From Prado023 sp963818445 (lineage in GTDB: Bacteria; Actinomycetota; Actinomycetes; S36-B12; CAIYMF01), in NCBI GenBank assembly GCA_963818445.1, contig CAWFSG010000001.1:124001-188000 (forward strand): 64,000 nt of DNA. Direction: 5' to 3'. The notes under the pieces are model-generated. The model was not told the origin of the DNA and made no database searches. It saw only the letters and a program-made list of their open reading frames with translations. Both the position numbers and the translations under genes were made by a program. Of this stretch, positions 56,260-64,000 are shown piece by piece. How positions within the stretch are numbered: the stretch's first letter is position 1; each line of letters starts with the position of its first letter.

Positions 56260-56989
56260 TGTCGTTCGGGTCGTCCAAGGGCTCCCCGTACTGCAGCGGC
56301 TCCTCGGGCAGGCCGGCGAGCCGGTTGGTCATCACCTCGACGAACCTGGCCCGGTCAGGGGCGTTGCGCAGCGTGGCCGCGGGGCTGTCGGGCGGGGTCG
56401 CGTACAGCGCGAGGATCATCCGCCCGCGCTGCAGGTAGGTGGCCGTGCTGGTCCATGTCTCCCCGGCGGGGTTGGTCGCCTCGAACTCGTAGGCCTGGCG
56501 GGCGATGCCGGGCTCCTGGGGCCAGTCGGCGTCGGGGGCGGGCGCGAACTCCCACGCCAGGGCCTCGCGGTCCGGCTGCGGGGGCTCGACGGGTCCGGTC
56601 GGGCACTCCTCGCGGGCCTTCTCCAGCTCGGCCATGGCCTGCTCGGCGTCCTCGGGCGTCGGGTAGAGGACGGCCTCGCTGCTGACCCAGGCCGTGCCCG
56701 CCTCATCGCCGATCCCCACCTGGTTGCGCCCGCTGCGCAGCTCCTCGCTCGGGAAGTCGCCGTAGCAGAGGTCCAACGACGTGCGGCCGAACACCTCGTT
56801 GCCGCCCTCGTAGGGCTGGAAGGTCGAGCCCTGGGCCGCGTCGGCCTCGGTCAGCGACACGGCCGCGAGGAGCTCGTCGTCGCTGGACGCGCCCAGCGAG
56901 TCGCCGATCCGCTGGAGCTGGCCGCAGCCACTGAGCAGCAGGGCTGCGGCCACGACCAGTGCCGAACCCCGTTGCGTGATGCTGCGCAC
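56249..56989 (-). CDS. Lipoprotein of unknown function
   Basis: 246 residues. Signal peptide with lipobox (VVAAALLLSGCGQL), so anchored to the outside of the membrane. The mature part is acidic with repeated short strands (VFGRTSLDLCYGDFPSEELR, SSEAVLYPTPEDAEQAMAEL) and resembles actinobacterial PknH-sensor-like or DUF-type domains with a conserved disulfide pair (DLCYG, EECPTG). No enzymatic motif. GTG at 56989 has AGGAGGG nine bases upstream; an ATG at 57022 would overlap the divergent threonine aldolase gene. The pknL-type kinase is 2 kb away; a link to it is only possible. Confidence 0.75.
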   Translation of the reverse strand: MRSITQRGSALVVAAALLLSGCGQLQRIGDSLGASSDDELLAAVSLTEADAAQGSTFQPYEGGNEVFGRTSLDLCYGDFPSEELRSGRNQVGIGDEAGTAWVSSEAVLYPTPEDAEQAMAELEKAREECPTGPVEPPQPDREALAWEFAPAPDADWPQEPGIARQAYEFEATNPAGETWTSTATYLQRGRMILALYATPPDSPAATLRNAPDRARFVEVMTNRLAGLPEEPLQYGEPLDDPNDISV

Positions 56990-57008
56990 AGCCCTCGTCC
57001 CTCCTGCG

Positions 57009-57014
57009 TAGGCT
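57009..57014 (+). promoter_or_regulatory. Candidate -10 (TAGGCT), leaderless start of threonine aldolase
   Basis: TAGGCT lies 6 nt before the ATG at 57021. The same bases cover the ribosome binding site region of the divergent lipoprotein gene. Confidence 0.45.
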
Positions 57015-57020
57015 CTGTCC

Positions 57021-58055
57021 ATGGATGTCGTCGACCTGCGCTCGGATACCGTAACCCGTCCCACGCCCGGGATGCGGTCAGCCATGGCCGAGGCCGAGGT
57101 GGGGGACGACGTGTACGGCGAGGACCCCACGGTCAACGCCCTGGAGGCCAGGGTCGCCGGGATGCTGGGCCATGAGGCGGGCCTGTTCGTCCCCACCGGG
57201 TCGCTGGGCAACCAGCTCGGGGTTCGCCTGCTGGTGGTGCCCGGCGCGGAGCTCCTGTGCGACCAGCTCGCCCACGTGGTGCGTGCCGAGCTGGGCGCCC
57301 ACGCCGTGCTCGGCGGCGTGACCACGCGGACATGGTCGGCGCCACGCGGCCGGCTCGATCCCGAGACCGTGATCGCGATGGCTGCCCCGGACGCGGGGCC
57401 CTACCTGGTGTCGACTGCGGCCGTCGTCGTGGAGGACACCCACAACTTCGGCGGCGGGACGGTCCAGGACCTGGCCGACATGCGCACCCTGCGCACGTGG
57501 GCAGATGGCTGCGGAGTGGGGCTGCACCTCGACGGCGCGCGCCTGTGGAACGCCCACGTGGCCACCGGGGTGGCCCTGGCTGAGATCGGCGGGCTGTTCG
57601 ATACCGCCTCGGTGTGCCTGTCCAAGGGACTTGGGGCCCCGGTCGGATCGGTCCTTGTGTCCACGGCGGAGCGGATCGCCCAGGCACGGGTGTGGCGCAA
57701 GCGGTACGGCGCCGGCATGCGCCAGGTCGGGATCCTGGCCGCAGCAGGCATGTACGCCCTGGACCACCACATCGAGCGGCTCGCCGAGGATCATGCCCGG
57801 GCCCGCCGGCTGGCCGGGGCCATCGCGTCCGTTCGCCCCGACGTGGTGGATCCCGATGCCGTCGAGACCAACATCGTCGTGCTCGACCTCACGCAGGGCC
57901 CGCTGGCGGCCGAGCTCGCCGGCGCCGCGCGCGAGCAGGGCGTGGCCGTCAGCGTCCTGGGCCCCCGCACGGCGCGCCTGGTGACGCACATGGACGTCGA
58001 CGACGACGGGATCGACCGGGCCGTCGACGTGCTCAGGGGGCTGGTGACCGGCTGA
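57021..58055 (+). CDS. ltaE: Low-specificity L-threonine aldolase
   Basis: 344 residues, fold type I. N-terminal DLRSDTVTRPTPGMRSAMAEA, EVGDDVYGEDPTVNALE, substrate and PLP contacts HNFGGGTV, HLDGARLWNAHVA and the PLP lysine in CLSKGLGAPVGSVL. Cleaves threonine/allo-threonine to glycine and acetaldehyde. Leaderless by TAGGCT spacing. Overlaps the convergent EamA transporter by 23 nt. Confidence 0.93.
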   Translation: MDVVDLRSDTVTRPTPGMRSAMAEAEVGDDVYGEDPTVNALEARVAGMLGHEAGLFVPTGSLGNQLGVRLLVVPGAELLCDQLAHVVRAELGAHAVLGGVTTRTWSAPRGRLDPETVIAMAAPDAGPYLVSTAAVVVEDTHNFGGGTVQDLADMRTLRTWADGCGVGLHLDGARLWNAHVATGVALAEIGGLFDTASVCLSKGLGAPVGSVLVSTAERIAQARVWRKRYGAGMRQVGILAAAGMYALDHHIERLAEDHARARRLAGAIASVRPDVVDPDAVETNIVVLDLTQGPLAAELAGAAREQGVAVSVLGPRTARLVTHMDVDDDGIDRAVDVLRGLVTG

Positions 58056-58936
58056 GGCCGCGGCCGACCCGGGGTCCGAGCTCCACGACGTACATCGCCG
58101 CCACGATGCACAGGCCACCAGCCAGGATCCGCGTGGTCAGATCGTCACCGCCCACGGTGACCCCGAAGATGCCGGCGAACACCGGCTCGAGAGTCAGGAC
58201 GATTGCGGCGCGCGGGGCGCTCATGTAGGTCTGGGCCCACGTCTGGGCCAGGAACGCCAGGGCGGTGGCCGCCAGCGCCAGGAACAGGATCGCGGCCCAG
58301 ACCCCGGCAGTCGGGGGGAACGACCAGGCCGCCCTGGACCGGAGAGGCGACCAGGCACATCAGGGCCACGACGCCCAGCTGGAGGACGGTCAGGCCATAG
58401 GCGTCCGAGGCGGTGGACCAGTGGCCCAGTCCCACGATCTGCCCGGCGAACAGGGCGGCGCACCCGAGGGTCAGCAGCTCGCCGAAGCCGAGCGCGAATC
58501 CGTTCAGGCTGATCAGGGCCAGGCCGACGGTGGCCAGCGCCACACCGAACCAGACGGCGGGTCCGATCGGCTGACGCAGAACGGCCCAGGCGATCAGGGG
58601 GGTGAACACCACGAACATCCCGGTGATGAACCCCGACACCGTGGCTGAGGTGTGCAGCAGCCCGAAGGTCTGCAGCACGTACCCCCCGCCCAGCAGCAGC
58701 CCGAGGTAGAGCCCGTGTCGGCGCTTGTCGGGGGTCAGGGCGCGGACCGCGCCAGGGCGCAGCACGGCCAGCACGAGGGCCGCGATGGCGAACCGCCAGA
58801 AGAGGAACGGCACCACGGGCATCTGCTCGACGGCGTCCTGGACGACCACGAAGGTCGCGCCCCACACGGCCGTGGCCCCGACCAGGGCCAGGGTTGCCAG
58901 CGTGTGGTGGTTGCGGGTCCAGTGTGGGCTAGACAA
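58033..58936 (-). pseudogene. EamA/DMT-family transporter, interrupted by a one-base insertion in a G6 run
   Basis: Two frames rebuild a 300-residue ten-helix drug/metabolite transporter: ATAVWGATFVVVQDAVEQM and PFLFWRFAIAALVLA at the N-terminus, TATVSGFITGMFVVFTPLIA-like repeat, then in the other frame MSAPRAAIVLTLEPVFAGIFG. The frame breaks at a run of six G at 58313-58318 (six C on the coding strand); five restores VVPPTAGVWAAILFLALAAT. Homopolymer length errors are a common sequencing artefact. Start is TTG at 58936, overlapping the pknL stop by 8 nt, so coupled to the kinase. Substrate unknown. Confidence 0.82.
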
Positions 58937-60979
58937 CGGTGATGGTCACGGTCGAGCCCTTGGGGGCCTTGGTGCCCCCCCGGGGGTTCTGCGAGTTCAC
59001 GCCGAACACGACGAACCCGAGTGGCTTGTTGACGCTGACGGTGAACCCGGCGTCCTCGAGGGCGGCTCTGGCCTCGGCCTCGTTCTTGCCCACGACATTG
59101 GGCACCACGACCAGCGGCGGGCCCTTCGACACCACCAGCTCGACGGTCGCACCCCGGAAGGTGGTCGCCCCGCCCTCGGGGTTGGTGCTGATGACCAGGC
59201 CCTTGGCGACGGACTCGCTGGTCTTGTTGGAGCGGTCCACCTCCAGCCCCAGGTCCGTGAGGGTCGCCTCGGCGGCGTCCCCGTCGGTGCCCTCCAGGGA
59301 AGGCATCGTCACCGGCTCCGGGCCCTTGGACACCACGACCGCGACCTTCGTGCCCGGCTTCACCGACTCCCCAGCCGGCGGGTCGCTGCTGATGATGTCG
59401 TCCTTCTTCACCTTGTCGTCGTAGGCCTCGGACTGCTCCCCGAGCTCCAGGTTGGCCGCCCCGAGGGCGACCTCGGCCTCCTTGACCGTGAGCTTGCGCA
59501 GCTTCGGGACGTCATAGCGTTCCGGGCCCTTGCTGACGACGGCCTGAACCGTGCTCCCGGTCCGGGCCGAGGAGTCCGGCCCGGGGTTGGTGGCCATGAT
59601 GACGCCCTTGGCGAAGTCCTCGCTGAAGTCGGACTCCTGGGCGTCGAGCACGAGGTTCGAGGTGGCCAGGATGGCGGCCGCCTCGTGGGGGTCTTGCCCA
59701 GCAGGTCGGGGACCGTGACCCGCTGCAACGGCCCGAAGGCGATCACGAGCAGCGCCACGACGCTGGCCAGCGCCACGACACCGAGCCAGAGCGCCTTGCG
59801 ACCGCGGCGGGGTCGGCGGGGGGCGTCCGGTGCGGTCTGGTGGCTGACCTCGGTGACCTGCACTGCGCCCTCGGGCGAAGGGGGGGCGACCTGGGCGGCG
59901 GCGGGCACCGGCGGTGCGGGTGGCTCCGGGGCGGGCGCCGAGGGCCGTTGGTTGACCCAGTCGGGGGCGTCGAGGTGCTGGGAGGCGGCAGCGCCCGCGA
60001 CGGCAGCACCAGCGCCCGCGACGGCAGCACCAGCGGCCGCGGCGGCCCCGGGGTCGCTGCCACGGTCCACCACGAGCGTGTCGGTGGGGGAGGGGGCCCA
60101 GGGCTGCGACGGGGGCAGCTGGTCCCTCTGCACGCGGGCCGCGGACAGGAACGCATCTGCATCCCCGAAGCGCTGGTCGGGGTTGCGCCGGGTCGCTCGT
60201 CCCACGAGCTCGTCGATCCCGACGGGGATGCCGGGCCGGATCGACGACGGGGCCGGCACGTCCTCGTGCACGTGCTTGTAGGCGACCTGCATGGGGGCCG
60301 AGGCAGTGAAGGGAACCTGGCCCGTGACGAGTTCGTACAGCAGGATCCCCGCGCTGTAGACGTCGGAGCGGGCATCGGTGTGGTCATGTTCGACCTGCTC
60401 GGGTGACAGGTAGGCCACGGTCCCCAGGAGCAGGCCATGGGTCTTGCCCGAGTCAGCACCCTCGATGGCGCGGGCGAGTCCGAAGTCGGTGACCTTGACC
60501 CGGCCGTCCTCGGAGATCAGGACGTTCTCCGGCTTGACGTCGCGATGGATGTACCCGGCTCGGTGGGCGGCGGCCAGGGCCTGCAGCACGGGGTCGATGA
60601 TCGCCAGCGCCTGTGCCGGGGGCAGCGCCCCGTGGGTGCGCAGGACGTCACGCACGGTGTGCCCCGGAACGTACTCCATGACCAGGTAGGTGACCCCCGC
60701 GTCGTTGCCCTGGTCGTGGACAGCGACGGCGTAGGGGCTGTTGAGTCGTGCGGCCGCCCGCGCCTCGCGCTCGAAGCGTTCGACGAACCCCGGATCCGTG
60801 GCGAACGTCGGATGCATCACCTTGATGGCGACGGTGCGGTCCAGCCGCAGGTCGGCTCCCCGATAGATCGTGGCCATCCCGCCACGGGCCAGGAAGGACT
60901 CGATCCGGTACCGCCCATCCAGCACCCTGCCCACGAGCGGGTCAACCGCTGTCGGGGGAGGTGGTGGGGTCGGGGTCAC
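58929..60979 (-). pseudogene. pknL: PknL/PknB-type Ser/Thr kinase with four PASTA domains, broken by a one-base deletion
   Basis: With one base restored this is a 683-residue receptor kinase. Kinase domain (about 15-280): RGGMATIYRGAD, VAIKVMHP, IHRDVKPENVLI, DFGLAR, SPEQ. An Ala/Gly/Pro linker and a membrane helix (WLGVVALASVVALLVIAFG) precede four PASTA repeats, each ending VSKG, that sense peptidoglycan fragments. The break is in the first PASTA domain at the G5 run 59687-59691 (C5 in the coding strand, six expected: GKTPHEAA). Downstream of it all PASTA repeats are intact. Leaderless by TAGAAT 6 nt before GTG. Matches PknL, Rv2176. Confidence 0.88.
59991..60032. repeat. 21-bp tandem duplication in the pknL linker
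   Basis: GCGCCCGCGACGGCAGCACC plus A occurs at 59991-60011 and again at 60012-60032. It encodes the Ala/Gly/Val juxtamembrane linker (AVAGAGA) and is in frame, so length variation is tolerable. Confidence 0.8.
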
Positions 60980-60985
60980 GGGGCA

Positions 60986-60991
60986 ATTCTA
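60986..60991 (-). promoter_or_regulatory. Candidate -10 (TAGAAT), leaderless start of pknL
   Basis: TAGAAT on the minus strand lies 6 nt before the GTG at 60979; closest match in the window to the TATAAT consensus among leaderless sites. Confidence 0.5.
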
Positions 60992-61015
60992 GGAGCCAGA
61001 ACGGAACTCGCCGGT

Positions 61016-61021
61016 TAGGCT
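61016..61021 (+). promoter_or_regulatory. Candidate -10 (TAGGCT), leaderless start of the flavoprotein gene
   Basis: TAGGCT lies 8 nt before the GTG at 61030. The divergent pknL promoter lies within 40 bp. Confidence 0.45.
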
Positions 61022-61029
61022 GCTGGCTC

Positions 61030-62313
61030 GTGGCGGATGTGGTGGTCGTCGGTGGGGGCCTGGCAGGAGCGCGCACCTGTGCGGTGCTGAGGTCCGCCGG
61101 ATTCCCCGGGCGGATCGTCCTGATCGGCGCGGAGCCGGATCCTCCGTACGACCGGCCACCGCTGACCAAGGACCCGGAGGCGGAGGTCGACCTGCGACCT
61201 GCGATGGGCGTGGACGTGTGGGCCCACGCCGACGACATCCGGCTGGGAACTGCTGCCGACGGCCTCGAGGTGTCCTCAGGCCCGGGGGGCGCACTGTCCG
61301 TGGCGTGCTCGGATGGCAGCCGGCTCACTGCCGACGCCGTCGTGGTGGCCACAGGCGCCACCCCGGTCCGGCCCGCCCACTGGGATCAGGCCGGTACGTA
61401 CCTCCTGCACAGCCGGCCCGAGGCGGCGCAGTTCTGGGCGGCCGTCCGACCGGGGGTCCGCCTCGTGGTCGTGGGCGGGGGATGGATCGGGTGCGAGGCA
61501 GCCGCGACGGCTGCGGGGCGCGGCGCGCATGTCGCCCTGTTCGAGGCCCAGGGGACGCTCCTTGAGGGGCGGGTTCCTCCCGAGGTCGCGCACCGGGTCG
61601 CTGGGTGGCTTGCCGGGGCCGGGGTCCAGCTCCATCTCGGGAGTGCGGTGGGCGGGATCGATCAGGGGGCGCACGGCCCGGTCGTGTCGGGCATGCCCGC
61701 GGACCTGGTGCTCGTGGCCCTGGGGGTCCAGCCGGAGACGGCCTGGCTGAAGCGCGCCGGGGTCGAGCTGGGGCCGGGCGGGGCGGTCCTGGTCGACCCG
61801 TGGGGGCGATCGAGTGTCCCGGGGGTGTTCGCCGTCGGCGATGCGGCGAGCCGTTGGTCGCCCCGGTACTGCTCCCACCTGCCCGGCGGGCACTGGACGG
61901 AGGCACTCAACGCCCCGGAGACGATCGCCCCGGCGGTCGCCCAGTGGCTCGAGGCCGGGTCCACCGCCCAGTCATGGGGCGAGCCGCCCAGCCTGCCGGC
62001 CGCGGACCCGATCCCGTACGTGTTCAGCGACATCGGGCAGCGCTCGCTGCTCGTCCTGGGTGCGACCGGGCACGGACGGGTGGTCTGGCGCGAGGGGGAG
62101 CAGGGCATTGACCCGGGCTCCGAGGCCTGGACCGCCTTCACCCTCGATGAGCAGGACCGCCTGCTCGGGATGTGCACGTCCGGGCGCCCGCGGGACCTCG
62201 CCCTCGCCCGGCGCGCGATGCTCGCCCACCCGAGGGGTACCCCACGCACGGATCCGGCCGCCCTGTCGGACCCGGGTTCGACCCCCGCGGCGATGTTCCC
62301 CGGGGAGGGCTGA
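61030..62313 (+). CDS. FAD-dependent pyridine nucleotide-disulfide oxidoreductase (ferredoxin reductase-like)
   Basis: 427 residues. FAD motif VVVGGGLAGARTCAVLRSAG, PPYDRPPLTKD typical of rubredoxin/ferredoxin reductases, NAD(P) motif VVVGGGWIGCEAAATAAGRG and the second FAD contact VPGVFAVGDAASR. It lacks the disulfide CxxxxC of glutathione reductases, so it is a single-electron-carrier reductase of the BphA4/PutA type. Directly upstream (3 nt) of the lycopene cyclase pair, which suggests it feeds or accompanies carotenoid synthesis, but cyclases of this type need no net redox change. GTG is leaderless by TAGGCT spacing. Confidence 0.82.
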   Translation: MADVVVVGGGLAGARTCAVLRSAGFPGRIVLIGAEPDPPYDRPPLTKDPEAEVDLRPAMGVDVWAHADDIRLGTAADGLEVSSGPGGALSVACSDGSRLTADAVVVATGATPVRPAHWDQAGTYLLHSRPEAAQFWAAVRPGVRLVVVGGGWIGCEAAATAAGRGAHVALFEAQGTLLEGRVPPEVAHRVAGWLAGAGVQLHLGSAVGGIDQGAHGPVVSGMPADLVLVALGVQPETAWLKRAGVELGPGGAVLVDPWGRSSVPGVFAVGDAASRWSPRYCSHLPGGHWTEALNAPETIAPAVAQWLEAGSTAQSWGEPPSLPAADPIPYVFSDIGQRSLLVLGATGHGRVVWREGEQGIDPGSEAWTAFTLDEQDRLLGMCTSGRPRDLALARRAMLAHPRGTPRTDPAALSDPGSTPAAMFPGEG

Positions 62314-62316
62314 GGC

Positions 62317-62685
62317 ATGGGGCAGTGGTCCTACCTGGCGGTGATGGCGTTCATCCTCCTGGGCGCGGGATGGCTCGAGGTGGGCCTGCGCACGCGCGTG
62401 CTGCGGCGCTGGCGGCGGCTGCTGCTGTCGGTCATCCCGGTGGCCGTGGTCTTCGCGCTCTGGGACATCTACGCGATCGCCTCGGGCCACTGGTGGTTCG
62501 ACGAGGCACTGATCACCGGGATCCGGCTGCCCGGTGACCTGCCCATCGACGAGGTGGTCTTCTTCGTCCTGGTGCCGGTTGCGGCCATCCTCACGCTCGA
62601 GGCGGTGCGATCGGCGACGGGGCTTCCCGTGGGCGACGAGGCCGGCGACGACGCCGGCGACGACGCTGGGGGTGGGGCGACGTGA
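62317..62685 (+). CDS. crtYc: Lycopene cyclase subunit, CrtYc-like
   Basis: 122 residues, three membrane helices. Motifs: FILLGAGWLEVGLRTRVLRRW, VVFALWDIYAIASGHWWFD, DLPIDEVVFFVLVPVA, the heterodimeric carotenoid cyclase signature with the PxE(E/D)xxFF-like element. Pairs with the next gene to convert lycopene ends to rings. C-terminal (DDAGDDAGGG) acidic repeat tail is unusual. ATG starts 3 nt after the flavoprotein stop. GTGA overlap with the next gene. Confidence 0.88.
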   Translation: MGQWSYLAVMAFILLGAGWLEVGLRTRVLRRWRRLLLSVIPVAVVFALWDIYAIASGHWWFDEALITGIRLPGDLPIDEVVFFVLVPVAAILTLEAVRSATGLPVGDEAGDDAGDDAGGGAT

Positions 62686-63116
62686 CCTACACCCAGCTCG
62701 CGGTTCTCGGCGTCCTCGCGGTGATCGTCTGGGACCTCTGGATCGTGCGAACGCGGCTGCTCACGCGGCGGGTGTTCTGGATGGCCTATCCGATCATCGT
62801 CTTCTTCCAGCTGCTCACCAACGGTGTGCTCACCGGGTTCCGGATCGTGCGGTACTCGGGCGAGGCCATCATCGGCTCGACCACGCCGGAGGACTCCCCG
62901 CCGCCCGCGTTCGGTGCCGGCCGGATCCTGTTCGCCCCGGTGGAGGACCTGATGTTCGGCTTCGCCCTCGTGATGCTCACCCTGACCCTGTGGGTGCTCT
63001 GGGGGCGACGTGGCATCCAGCGGGAACCGATGTCCGGCCCGCCCCTTCCGGTCCTCGTCCCGATGTTGGCCAGGGTCGGGGGACGCAAGCCCCTTGCGGG
63101 ACAGGCGCACCGGTGA
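62682..63116 (+). CDS. crtYd: Lycopene cyclase subunit, CrtYd-like
   Basis: 144 residues, three or four membrane helices: GVLAVIVWDLWIVRTRLL, FWMAYPIIVFFQLLTNG, GRILFAPVEDLMFGFALVML with the PVED motif and a basic tail. Second subunit of the heterodimeric cyclase. GTG overlaps the crtYc stop (GTGA). Other carotenoid genes (crtB, crtI, crtE) are not in the window. Ring type (beta or epsilon) cannot be told from sequence. Confidence 0.88.
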   Translation: MTYTQLAVLGVLAVIVWDLWIVRTRLLTRRVFWMAYPIIVFFQLLTNGVLTGFRIVRYSGEAIIGSTTPEDSPPPAFGAGRILFAPVEDLMFGFALVMLTLTLWVLWGRRGIQREPMSGPPLPVLVPMLARVGGRKPLAGQAHR

Positions 63117-63169
63117 TGCGCTGGAGGTGAGGGACGTGCGGGCCGTGCGTCCCGGGTCGGAGGTGCGCG

Positions 63170-64000
63170 ATGTGGGCGCGTGCATGGATCGGGATGGCCC
63201 TGGGCGCGGTGCTCGTGGCCGGATGCGCCGGCGGATCCGATGGCTCGGCAGCGCAGTGGCCCGAGGGCAGGTCAGCGGCCCTGGTGCCCAGTGGGCTGAC
63301 CCTGGCTGGCGGGACCGGCGAGGGTGACGTCGCTGTCGACGGTGCCGGGATGGTGTGGGTGGACGGCCCCTGGCAGGTGGCCCGGGTGGACCCCGCAACG
63401 GGGGTGGCAACCATCTGGGATGCCGCCGACGACCTGGCGTTCACCTCGGTGCGGCGCCTGGCCCCGGCCCAGCCGGCCGGGGTGTGGCTCGACAGCGGTG
63501 ACCGGGTCAGGCTGTTCGACGGCGAGCGGTTCCTGGTCGACATCGCGGTGCCGGCGCAGTACGCCGACGGTCCCGACGGGCAGGGGCCCGAGGGCGAGGT
63601 CCTGCAGGTCGGGGACGAGCTGTGGGCCAGTGGCACCGGTGGCGTGGGTCGGTGGGCTGACGGGTCCTGGTCGTCGGTCGGGATGGAGCAGCTGGCCACG
63701 GCCGGGCCGTTGGCGCGGGACTCCCAGGGGGCGGTCTGGGCAGGTGGCGTGAGCGTGGTCGACGGCGTCGAGCACAACACGGTCGTGCGCTTCGACGGGA
63801 CGGCGTGGACGACCCCGGGCGACGCCGACCTGGCCCCGACGGGCGGGATCGCTGACATCGCCGCGGATCCCTCGGGCGGGGTGTGGGTGGCCAGCACCCA
63901 GAACGGGCCCTCCACCGAGCAGCACGGTGTCTATCGCTTCGACGGGAGCACCTGGAGCAAGGTCGGCCCGGGCGGGTATGCCTTCGACATGGCGGTGACC
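63170..64000 (+). CDS. Lipoprotein with beta-propeller-like repeats (3' end outside window)
   Basis: 277 codons open to the window edge. A signal peptide MWARAWIGMALGAVLVAGCAGG gives a lipobox (LVAGC) at residue 19. The rest has repeated units with GVWxxx and xRFDGxxWxxxG patterns (VVRFDGTAWTTPG; VYRFDGSTWSKVG; GGVWVASTQ), as in two-component-regulator-type beta-propellers. This suggests an extracellular sensor or ligand-binding propeller anchored to the membrane. GGAGG lies 6 nt before ATG. The C-terminus is missing so no enzyme domain can be ruled out. The gene follows the lycopene cyclase by 53 nt. Confidence 0.75.
   Translation, partial: MWARAWIGMALGAVLVAGCAGGSDGSAAQWPEGRSAALVPSGLTLAGGTGEGDVAVDGAGMVWVDGPWQVARVDPATGVATIWDAADDLAFTSVRRLAPAQPAGVWLDSGDRVRLFDGERFLVDIAVPAQYADGPDGQGPEGEVLQVGDELWASGTGGVGRWADGSWSSVGMEQLATAGPLARDSQGAVWAGGVSVVDGVEHNTVVRFDGTAWTTPGDADLAPTGGIADIAADPSGGVWVASTQNGPSTEQHGVYRFDGSTWSKVGPGGYAFDMAVT

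Overview
The window is 64 kb of very GC-rich, densely packed bacterial chromosome with the gene content of an actinomycete (Actinomycetota). The main evidence is the cluster with an actinobacterial cytochrome bcc-aa3 supercomplex (ctaC-ctaD-ctaF and ctaE-qcrC-qcrA-qcrB), PimB'-type and GT87-type mannosyltransferases, a mycobacterial-type adenosine kinase, a class II DAHP synthase, a PASTA-domain Ser/Thr kinase, PspA-HtpX-PspAB, DUF3043 and a heterodimeric CrtYc/CrtYd lycopene cyclase. From about 28.7 to 61 kb the gene content and much of the order match, from memory, the Rv2205c-Rv2176 block of Mycobacterium tuberculosis (glycerate kinase, HesB, AdoK, ctaC, ctaF, qcrBAC, ctaE, trpD, exonuclease-UvrC fusion, pimB', SRPBCC, plsC, GT87, aroG, pknL). 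The species is not identifiable from the sequence alone. No rRNA, tRNA, insertion sequence, prophage or CRISPR array was seen. The longest gene-free stretch is about 244 bp (18336-18579).

Layout. 0-25 kb is an accessory and metabolic region: a repeat-rich small protein, two aldo/keto reductases, an SDR, a CorA transporter, a diguanylate cyclase with two GGDEF domains, a broken tag gene, a trans-sulfuration PLP enzyme divergent from an AsnC regulator, SppA, a GSAM-like aminotransferase, a PadR regulator, an aromatic amino acid decarboxylase, RecQ, a PAP2 protein, an AroE paralogue, and two TetR modules. 25-27.4 kb holds the envelope-stress operon pspA-htpX-pspAB. 27.4-33.5 kb holds nadA, glycerate kinase, an A-type Fe-S carrier, adenosine kinase, aat and a TusA/cysteine desulfurase pair. 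33.6-43 kb is the respiratory core, interrupted by trpD, a degenerate receiver protein and a small membrane protein on the other strand. 43-52 kb carries the exonuclease/GIY-YIG protein, small Cys-motif proteins, mannolipid glycosyltransferases, SRPBCC and PlsC. 52-64 kb carries glpK, a PPi-type phosphofructokinase, aroG, threonine aldolase, an EamA transporter, the PknL-type kinase, a ferredoxin-reductase-like flavoprotein, the lycopene cyclase and a truncated lipoprotein.

Regulation seen directly: a perfect TetR-type palindrome inside the spacer of a consensus promoter of a leaderless hydrolase gene (21309-21344); a perfect CRP/GlxR palindrome (18402-18417); a perfect 10-bp inverted repeat in the AsnC intergenic region (8651-8717); a GATATA-N4-TATATC palindrome over the padR promoter (13278-13293); and many starts preceded by TAnnnT or CAnnnT hexamers 6-8 nt upstream, which suggests that leaderless mRNAs are common.

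Quality caution: six otherwise intact conserved genes (tag, an aldo/keto reductase, htpX twice, glpK, eamA, pknL) each contain one-base indels, nearly all +1. Uncorrected assembly indels are the simplest explanation, so these genes should not be assumed to be dead.
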